DNA of 64,000 nt. Origin: Scylla paramamosain (taxonomy: Eukaryota > Arthropoda > Malacostraca > Decapoda > Portunidae). The stretch covers positions 7,552,501 through 7,616,500 of the forward strand of contig NC_087158.1 of the NCBI RefSeq assembly GCF_035594125.1, in the 5' to 3' direction. The notes beneath the pieces were generated by a model that was given only the letters and a program-made list of their open reading frames with translations, searched no databases and was not told where the DNA came from. The translations under genes were made by a program, and so were the position numbers. Within the stretch, counting starts at the first letter, position 1. Each line of letters starts with the position of its first letter. This document shows, in pieces, positions 51,801-61,325 of the stretch.

Positions 51801-54800
51801 TGCAAAGAACCTTATTTTTGGGAAACGAAAGTACATTACGAAAAACATGTATTATTAGTGTTTTTAAAATGATTATTTACCAAAAAAGCTAAAAGCAACA
51901 AATAACACTCTTTATTGAGAAAAAAATAAATAAATGAATAAAATATTTTTTTTCTTTCTTTTTTTATCTTCACAGTTACCGAGATGCCAAAATTTGGGCA
52001 AAATTCAGGAATTTATTAGTCAATTATCAAAAAAGTTAATTTTAGCTTTTTTTTTCGTACTGTTATGTACCAAACCCTAAAGTGTATGCAAAGCCACCTA
52101 TATGGGGAAATTAAACATCTTTGCAAGAAAACTGTCTTATGAGAGTTTTTTTTAGCTTGTTAGGTACCCTAACGGTAAATAACATGCAAGTCATTTTATA
52201 TGGGAATCTAAAACAAAATTACTGAAAAGTGTCTTTTTGGTGTTTTACGTAGAAAAATGCTAAAACGGATGTAAACCAACCAATAAGAAGAAATAAAATA
52301 ACATTACCAAAAGGTACATTTTGAGTGTTTTTGAGCTTGTTACCTACAAAAAACGCGAAAATGGATGCAAAGCACTCCCTATTGGGAAACAAAAAGACAT
52401 TAGGAGAAACGTGTATAATGAGTGTCTTATTATTTTTTAACAAAAGAACTTGTGGTTCACAAGAACCACAAGGCAAAAAACGCAAAAACTCGTGTATATA
52501 AAAAAAGTTTCTTAGATACCAAAATCCTGAAACTCATGAATAACAATATTAATTGAGAAACAGAACAACCTTACCAAATGCGTGTATTTTGAGTGTTTTT
52601 CACATTCTTAGCAAAACCCCAAATAGCACGCGAAACTATGTTAGAAAAAAAAATGACATTACTAGATGTGTCTTTTGAGTGTTTTTGAGCGTGTTAGGCA
52701 ATAAATCACACACACAAAAAAAAAAAAAAAAAAAACAGGGCAATCACATTACAGGGGAATAAAATAAACTTTTACCAAGAACTTCCCTTGAAGTGTTTTT
52801 GACCTCCTTACAAACCAAAACGCTAAAACGCATGGAAGAAAACTCCTTTATTGATAAGCAGAATAACATTACTTAAAACATGTGTTTTAAGTGTTTTTAA
52901 GTGTTTTTTAGTGTTCCTTAAGTACCAAAATGTTAAGACCCACAAATAACACTCTTTATACAGAAAAAATAGATAAATAAAAAAATATCTTTTTTTATAT
53001 TGATTTTCATAGGTACCAAGATGCCAAAATTCTGCCAAAATTCAGGGAATTGATGGGGAAAAAAGAACATTATAAAAAAGTTAATTATAGCTCTTTTTCC
53101 GGATTTTTATGTACCAAACTCTAAAGTGCATGCCACATATATAAGGAAGTTAAACTACTTTACCAGAAACCTGTCTTTTCAGTGTTTTTGAGCATGTTAG
53201 GCACCAAAACGGTAAATAATATGGAAGTCAGTCAATATGTGAATCCAAAACAAAATTATTGAAAACGTGTCTTTTCAGTGTTTTACGAAGAAAAACGCTA
53301 AAACGGATGCAAACTAACATATATGAAGCAATAGAATAACATTACCAAAAAGTGTTTTTGAGCTTTTTACCTACAAAAAACGCGCAAATGGATGAAAAGC
53401 ACTCTATATCGGGAAGGAAAAGGACATTACGAGAAACATGTATAATGAGTTTTTTATAGTTTCACTAGAACCACAAGGCAAAAAACGCAGAAACTCGTGT
53501 ATATAGAGAAGTTTCTTACATACCAAAACGCTAAAACTCATGAATAACACTTTTAATTGAAAAACAGAACTGCCTTACCAAATGTGTGTATTTTGAGTGT
53601 TTTTCACATTCTTAGTTACGAAATTCCCAAATTACATGCGAAACTAGCTTTATGTGCGAAAAAAAATGACAGTACCAGAAAAGTGTTTTTTTGAGTGTTT
53701 TTGAGCGTTATATGCAACAAAACACTAAAAAGCAGAACAATCACATTACTCTGGAATAAAACCAAAATTTACGAAGAACTTGCCTCTAAGTGTTGTTTTA
53801 ACTCATTACATACCAAAACGCTAAACGCATGCAAAACAACCTTTATGGAGAAACAGAATGACATTACCAAAAACATGTATTTTGAGTGTTTTTGATCATG
53901 TTACCTTTAATATAATCGCTTTAATATATGCAAAGAACCCTATGTTTGTGAAACGAAAGGACATTACGAAAGTCGTGTATTATGAGTATTTTTAAGTTCC
54001 TTAAGTACCAAAAAACTAAAACCCATAAATAACACTCTTTATGGAGAAAAAAAATAATAAAAAAAGTAGATTTTTTTTTTGTTATTCATCTTCATAGGTA
54101 CCGAGATGCCAAAATTCTGAGAAAATTCAGGGAAATTATGTGAAAAAAACATAAAAAAAAATAATTTTAGCTTTTTCCGGAGTTATTTACGAAACCCGGA
54201 AGTGCATGCAAAGCCACCTATATGGGGAAATTACACGACTTTATAAGAAACGTGTCTTTGGGAGTTTTCAGCAATTTCAACAATATTACTGAAAACGTGT
54301 CCTTTCAGTTTTAGCGTAGAACGCTAAAACGATGCAAACCAACCAATATGAAGAAATAGAATAATATTACAAAAAAGTTGAGTGTTTTTGAGCTTGTTAC
54401 CTACAAAAAACGCATAAAATGAATGCAAAGCAGTCTATATTGGGAAACAAAGGATATTACAAGAAAATTGTATAATGAATGTTTTAATAGTTTTCAAGAA
54501 CCATAAGGCAAAAAACGCAAAAACTCGTATATATAGAGAAGTTTTTTTAGATACCAAAATGCTGAAACTCATGAATAACACTCTTAATTGAGAAACAGAA
54601 CAATCTTAGGAAATGAGTGTATTTTGAGTGTTTTTTTTTCACATTCTTAGTGGTCCAACTCCAAATTACATGCGAAAATGTGAAAAAAAATGAAATTACT
54701 AGAAAAGTGTGTTTTTAGTATTTTTCAGCGTGTTAGGCAATAAAGCACTAGAAAGCAGGGCAATCACATTACATGGGAATATAACCAACTTTTACCAAGA

Positions 54801-57579
54801 ACTTGCCTTTAAGTTTTTTTGAGCTCCTTACATACCAAAACGCTAAAACCCATGCAAATCCCCCTCTATATAAAAACAGAATGACATTATCAAAATCATG
54901 TATTTTGAGTGTTTTTGAGCTTGTTACCAATAAAAACGCTTAAATACATGCAAAGAACCCTATGTTTGAGAATGAAAGGATATTACGAGGAATGTGTATT
55001 ATGAGTGTTTATAAGTTCCTTAAGTACTAAAAAGGTAAAACCCACAAATAACACTCTTTATGGAGAAAAAAAAAATAGCTTTTTTTTTATTGATCTTCAT
55101 AGGTACCGAGATGCCAAAATTCTGGCAAAATTCAGGAAAATTACGTGAAAAAAGAATATTATGAAAAAGGTTAATTTTAGCTTTTTTTTTTGAACTGTTA
55201 TGTACCAAACCTTAAAGTGTATGCAAAGCCACCTATATGGGGAAATTAAACGACTTTACAAGAAACCTGTCTTTTGAGTGTTTTCCAGCATGTTAGGCAT
55301 CAAAAACGATAAATAACATTGAAGTCACTCTATATGGGAATCCAAAACAAAATTACTGAAAACGTGTCTTTTCTGTGTTTTACGTAGAAAAACGCTAAAA
55401 CGGATGGAAACCGACCAATATGAAGAAATAGAATAACATTACCAAAAAGGTATATTTTGAGTGTTTTTGACCATGTTAGCTATAAAAACGCTTAAATACA
55501 TGCAAAGAACCTTATCTTTAGGAAACAAAAGGACATTACGAGAAACGAGTATTATGAGTGTTTTTACGTTCCTTAAGTACCAAAAAGCTTAAACCACATA
55601 TAACACTCTTTATAGAAAAAAAAAATTTGAGAAAGAGAAAGAGAAAAAAAAAAATTTTTTTTGTTATTGATCTTTATAGGTACCGAGATGCCAAAATTCT
55701 GGCAAAATTTAGGGAAATTATGTGAAAAATGAATATCAAAAAAGTTAATTTTAGCTTTTTTTCAGACCGTTATGTACCAAACGCTAAAGTGCATGTTAAA
55801 CCACCTATATGGGGAAATTAAACGACTTTACCTGAAACCTGTCTTTTGCCTGTTTTTCAGTATGTTAGGCACCAAAACAATAAGTAATATAGAAGTCACT
55901 CTGTATGGGAATCCAAACCAAAATTACTGAAAACGTGTCTTTTCAGTGTTTTACGTAGAAAAACGCTAAAACGAATGCAAATACACCAATATCATGAAAT
56001 GGAATAATATTACCAAAAAGGTATTTTTTGTGTTTTTGAGGGAAAATGGATACAAATCTCTCTATATTGGGAAACAAAAGGACATTACGAGAAACGTTTA
56101 TAATGAGTGTTTTATAGTTTCACAAGAACCACAAGGCAAAACAAGCAAAAACTCGTGTATATGGAGATTTTTCTTAGATACCAAAATGCTGAAATTCATG
56201 AATAACACTCTTAATTAAGAAACAGAACATCCTTACCAAATGAGTGTTTTTCACATTCTTAGTTACCAAAACCCGATATTACATACGAAACTAGCTTTAT
56301 GTTGGAAATAAATGACATTACCAGAAAAAAAAGTTTCTTATGAGTGTTTTTGAGCTTGTTAGGCAATAAAGCACAAAAAAGCAGGGCAATGACATTACAT
56401 GGGAATAAAACCAACATTTACCAAGAACTTATCTTTAAGTGTTTTTCAGCTCCTTACATACCAAAACGCTAAAATGCATGCAAAACACCCTTTATTGAGA
56501 AACAAAATAACATTACGAAAAACATGAATTTTCAGTGTTTTTGATCTCTTACGTATAAAAACGCTTAAATACATGGAAAGACCCTAGGTTTGGGAAAGGA
56601 AAGGACATTACGAGAAACGTGTATTTTGAGTGTTTTTTAAGTTTCATGAGTACGAAAAGAGTTAAAACCCACAAATAACACTCTTTATAGAGAAAATAAA
56701 TGAATAAATAAAAACTAGAATTTTTTTTTGTTATTTATCTTCATAAGTACCGAGATGCCAAAATTCTGGCAAAATTCAGGGAAATTAGGTGAAAAAATAA
56801 TATTATGAAAAAAGTTAATTTTAGCTTTTTTTTTTTTATTTTCGCACTGTTATGTACCAAACCCTAAAGTGTATGCAAAGCCACCAACATGAGGAAATTA
56901 AACGACTTTACCAGATACCTGTCTTTTGAGTGTTTTTCAGCAAGTTAGGCACCAAAACGATAAATAATATGGAAGTCACTCTTTATGGGAATCCAAAACA
57001 AAATTACCGAAAACGTGTCTTTTTAGTGTTTTACTTAGAAAAAAAATAAAACGGATGCAAACCAACCAATATAAAGAAATAGAATAATATTACTAAAAAG
57101 TTATATTTTGAGTGTTTTTGAGCTTGTTACTTACAGAAAACGCGAAAATAGTTGCAAAGCACTCTATATTGGGAAAGAAAATGACATTACGAGAAACGTG
57201 TATAATGAGTGTTTTATAGTTTCACAAGAACCACAAGGCAAAACACGCAAAAACTCGTGTATATGGAGATGTTTTTTAGATACCAAAATGCTGAAATTCA
57301 TGAACACTCTTAATTGAGAAACAGAACAACATTACCAAATGGGTGTATTTTGAATATTTTTAGCATTCTTACTTACCGAAACCCCAAATTGCATGGGAAA
57401 TTAGCTTTATGTGTTAAAAAAAATATATTACCAGAAAAGTGTCGAGTTTTTTAGAGCGTTTTAGGCAATAAAGCACTAAAAAGCATGGGAATAAAACCAA
57501 CTTTTGCCAATAACTTGTCTTTAAGTGTTTTTAAGCTTCTTATGTACGAAAACGCTAAAACACATACAAAACAAGTTTT
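42881..57579. repeat. Satellite array, higher-order block 3
   Basis: Unit landmarks at 43,312, 44,394, 45,528, 46,603, 47,758, 48,858, 49,966 (GGTACT), 50,862, 51,974 (GTTACC), 53,012, 54,097, 55,102, 55,679 and 56,746 (AGTACC). Spacing from 47.8 to 54.1 kb is 1,100, 1,108, 896, 1,112, 1,038, 1,085 bp, nearly the same series as 18.4-24.7 kb in block 1. The 577-bp interval before 55,679 is a half-unit deletion, and the stretch there carries a small GAGAAA run (about 55,629-55,643). Relative to block 1, about 1.6 kb extra lies between the unit at 54,097 and the one at 56,746. Confidence 0.95.
49657..49720. repeat. 31-bp inverted repeat with 2-bp loop in the satellite
   Basis: Left arm 49,657-49,687, loop GA, right arm 49,690-49,720. 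The arms match at 30 of 31 positions. The right arm (GTATACCAAACCGCTAAAAC...) is normal satellite sequence; the left arm replaces the usual TTTTTGAGCTCCTTATA seen at the corresponding place near 20,308. Confidence 0.93.
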
Positions 57580-59923
57580 TTGAGTCTTTTGTAAGATTGT
57601 TACGTAAAAAAACGCCTAAATGAATCGGAAATATCCTATATGGGAAAAATTAAAGGACATTACGAGAAACGCGTATTATGAGTGTTTTTTTATTTTCTTA
57701 GTATCAAAAGGGTAAAACGCATGAAAAACACTCTATATGGAGAAACAAAACAATGCTGCCAAAAAAAAAAAAAAGTGCATTTTGAGTGTTATGACATTGT
57801 TAGTTACCAAAAAAACAAAATTCATGCAAAGACCCATATATAGATATATGAAACGACTTTAAAAACGTATGAAAATACAATATATAGAGAAACAGAATAC
57901 ACTAACCAAAAACGTATATTTTGTGTTTTTTTTTTATATTTTTTTAGCTTATTATGTACAAAATCGCCTGTCATCAAACAAATCACCCTGGATATGGGAA
58001 TAAAAAGGACATTACGAGAAATGTTTGTAGTGTTTTTTTTTTTTTTATTACTTTCTTAAGTACCAAATCAGTACTTCAATAGTGCTCTGAAGAAAAAGAA
58101 CAAACTTACCAAAAACGGGTATTTTTTTACATTGATAATTTCCAAAACGCCAACATGCATGTAAAGCAACCTATATGAAGAAACGAAACGAAATCACTAG
58201 AAACTTGTCTTTTGTTATTTTTTTGGGCGTGTTAGGCACCAAATCAGTAAGAAGCAACGAAATCACCCCATAGGGGAATACAAAACAACTTTACTAAAAC
58301 GTGTCTTTAGAGTGTTTTTTTTTAGGTTCTTACGAACTAAAATGTCAAAATACATGCAAACACCCTGTTAGGTACCAAAGCAGCAAAAAAAGCCTATATG
58401 AGGAAACGAAAGGACTTGACAAAAAACGTGTATTATGATTTTTTTTTTTTTTTGAGCTTCTCAGGTACCAAAACACAAAAAAGGAGAAAGAATAAACATT
58501 ACCAAAATCGTGTAATTTGGATGTTTTTCACATTGTCAGGTAGCAAAACACTATAATGCTTGCTCGCTATACGAGAAAATTAAACAACAATGTAAGAAAT
58601 GTGTTTTTATGTGTTTTTCAGCGTGTTAGGCACGAAAAAGCTAAATAGCATGGAAAGCACCTTGTACAGAAATGCAAAATAATAAGCATGTCTTTTAAGT
58701 GTTTTAAACTTTTTACGTTCCAAAACGCTAAAACACGTGCAACAAACACGAATAATCTTACGAAACAGAAAAAAAAAATTACCAAAAACGTGTATTTTGA
58801 GTCTTTTTGAGTCTGTTACGTACATCATCTTAAAAATGCATGTAAAGCACCCTGTATGAGGAAACGATAGGACATTACGAGAAACGTGCATTATCAGAGT
58901 TTTGAGTCTCTTAGGTACCAAACAGCCTGAATGAAAATTAAATATATTCTATATCTCTTAATAGAGAAACAGAACATCACCAAAAACGTGTTTTTGAGTG
59001 TTTTTTTTTTCTTTTTTTATGTATCAAAACGTCAAAATACATACGAAGCATCCTATATGAGGAAATGGAAAGACGTTTGGAGAAACAAGTTTTATTTGTG
59101 TTTCTGAGCTTCCTAAGTAAGCTTCCTAAGTACCAAAACGCTAAAAAGGATGAATAGCACCCTATATAGAGAAAAAGAACATTATCTAAAATCTTTATTT
59201 TGAGCGTTTTTCACATTATGTAGCAAAACATCATAATGCATGCAGATCCCTATATGAAGAAGCAAAACGATATTACAGGAAACGTGTCTTTTGAGTGTTT
59301 ACTTGAGTGTTAGGAATCAAAATGCTAAAAAGCATTGAAAGCACCCTATTTGGCAATATAAAATAACATTACCAAGAAAGTGTCTTTAGAGTGTTTTTCA
59401 CCTTCTTACATCCGAAATCGCTGAAAAGCGTGCAAAACAACCTTTACGGAGAAACAAATTAACATTACCAAAAACTTGTATTTTGATTGTTTTTGTGCTT
59501 GTTAAGTATAAAAGTGCCAAATTACACGCAAAGCATCCTACATGGAGAAAAGAAAGGACATTACGAGAAAAGTGTATTATGAGAGATTTTGAGCTTTTTA
59601 GGTACCCAGACTCAAAAACACATGATTAGAACTTTATATGGAAAAATAACTCTACCGAAAACTTTTACTTAAACTTTTTTTTTTATATTGTTAAGTACCA
59701 AAAGACAAAATGCATTGGAAGCCACCTTTATCGGGAAACGAAACGACATTATCATCAACGTGTGTTTTGAGTGTTTTTGAACGTGTTAGACACCAAAACG
59801 CTGAAAAGCATGGAAAGCGCTCCATAAAGGAATACAAAATAGCATTACTAAAAATCTGTTTTAAAAGTTCTTATGTACAGAAACGCTAAACCTCAAGCAA
59901 AACACCCTTTATAGAGAAGCGAA
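57580..59923. repeat. Divergent monomer zone 2, duplicate of zone 1
   Basis: Same content and order as 26,600-28,867, including AATCGGAAATATCCTATATG, the T-run phrases, the AGCTTCCTAAGTAAGCTTCC direct repeat (about 59,108) and TCACCCCATAGGGGAATACA. Near its right end it keeps about 80 bp (about 59,829-59,910) that are missing at about 28,850 in zone 1. Confidence 0.85.
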
Positions 59924-61224
59924 ATAAATATTTCGTTGATAAATTACATTCAGGACAGTTAGGGAACATCCCTTACAGAAGAATAAGATCGCAGAAGAAT
60001 GATCCTAAATGGATGACTGAGGTTAAAATATTACATAGGGCGAAAGAGAAGTATATATGAGATTAAAGACAGGGGAAGTGATTTTAAGGCCATAATATAA
60101 TGAATTAGAAAAGTCAGGAGTTTAACAAGGAAAGCTAAAAATAGTTATGAATTAAAGGTAGCCAGCCATGCGAAGATGGACCCCAAGGGATTTTATCAGG
60201 CATATAAGACGAAGAATAGAGAAACAATAGTTCCTTAAAGACAGCAGAATGGGACCTGCTTAGTTGTTGGGAGGAGATTAGTAAAATTGTGAACGAGTAT
60301 TTCTTAACTGTCTTTGCCCAGGAAAACATGCAGGATTTGCCGAATAGTGACAAGATATTTAGAGTAGAAGAAAATGAGAAGCTGACAGATATTACCATAA
60401 CTAAAGAGATAGTGGAACGGGAGATAGATAAGCTGAAAAGTTCAAGTCACCAGGACCAGATGAAATATATTCCACAGTATTTAAGAATTGGAAAAAGGTT
60501 ATAAGTAATCTGGATAAGGTCATGGCCAAGCGGCAGGCGACAGAGTGTTGTAATAGACGACTCTAATTCCGAGTGGGGTCAAGTAATTAGTGGGGTGACA
60601 AAGGGATTATTAGTATTAGGGCCGGTGTTGTTTGTAATATATGTCAATGACTTGGATAGTGGAATTAGTAGTGTTGTTAGTAAATTTGCTGATGACACGA
60701 GAGTATGTAGATTAATTAGGTCAGAATCGCATACCATCGCCTTGCAGGCAGATTTGGATAGGATGAACGAATGGACAGAAAGATGGCAAATGCAGTTTAA
60801 TATCAACAAATGCAAAGCACTTAGCGTAAGTAGAAGAAACCCACACAGTAGTTACACAATGAACAACCAAGTTCTGGTAGGTTCAGGGTTAGAAAAAGAT
60901 TTGAGATTTAAAGTTAGCTCTGAACTCCGTCTAAGAAAGCAATGCAAAGAGGCCAGAAACAAAGCAAATAGTGTATTATGATTCATTTTCAGGAGTGCTA
61001 AAAGTAAAATCCCCTAAGTAATATTAAAGTTACATTTAGCGCTGGTCAGACTTCATCTAGACTACGCTGTCCTATTCTGGTCACCACATCACAGGAAGAA
61101 TAAAGGTCTATTAGAATCACTTCAAAGGAGAATGACTAAAAGGATACAGGGAGATGAGGAGTATTCCTTACGAAGCGAGATTCAAGCTGTTAAATTTACA
61201 TTCTTTAGAGAGACGTAGGTTAAG
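59924..61224 (+). pseudogene. CR1-type retrotransposon remnant inside the satellite, copy 2
   Basis: Duplicate of the remnant at 28,868-30,552 and not an independent insertion: it starts at the same base of the same monomer context (AAATAAATATTTCGTTGATA) and shares the same internal deletion at about 60,500. It keeps KFADDTRVC (about 60,685), where copy 1 has FPDD, and has MNEWTERWQMQFNINKCK. It is cut off at about 61,224, within the ERRRLRG segment, so the C-terminus and the TTATGTTC tail are missing. It cannot be active. Confidence 0.88.
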
Positions 61225-61325
61225 GGGAGCGCCCACCTCCAATTGCATTGAAAATTTTTTTTTTCACTTTTTTTTTTTTTTTTTTGGCTTAAATTCATCC
61301 CACATGATAGGGGAAACGTTTGGTC
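61225..61325. other. Filler junction between CR1 copy 2 and the satellite
   Basis: About 100 bp not found in the first copy: GAGCGCCCACCTCCAATTGC, a long T-rich stretch, then TTCATCCCACATGATAGGGG. After it the array resumes in the middle of a monomer (CCTTTATGGAGAAACACAAT), corresponding to about 32,091. About 1.9 kb present in the first copy (about 30,170-32,090) is therefore missing here. Confidence 0.8.

Noticed and set aside
28868..61224. Two independent CR1 insertions into the satellite
   Set aside because: Same insertion point, same internal deletion and same surrounding monomers; duplication of one event is far simpler.
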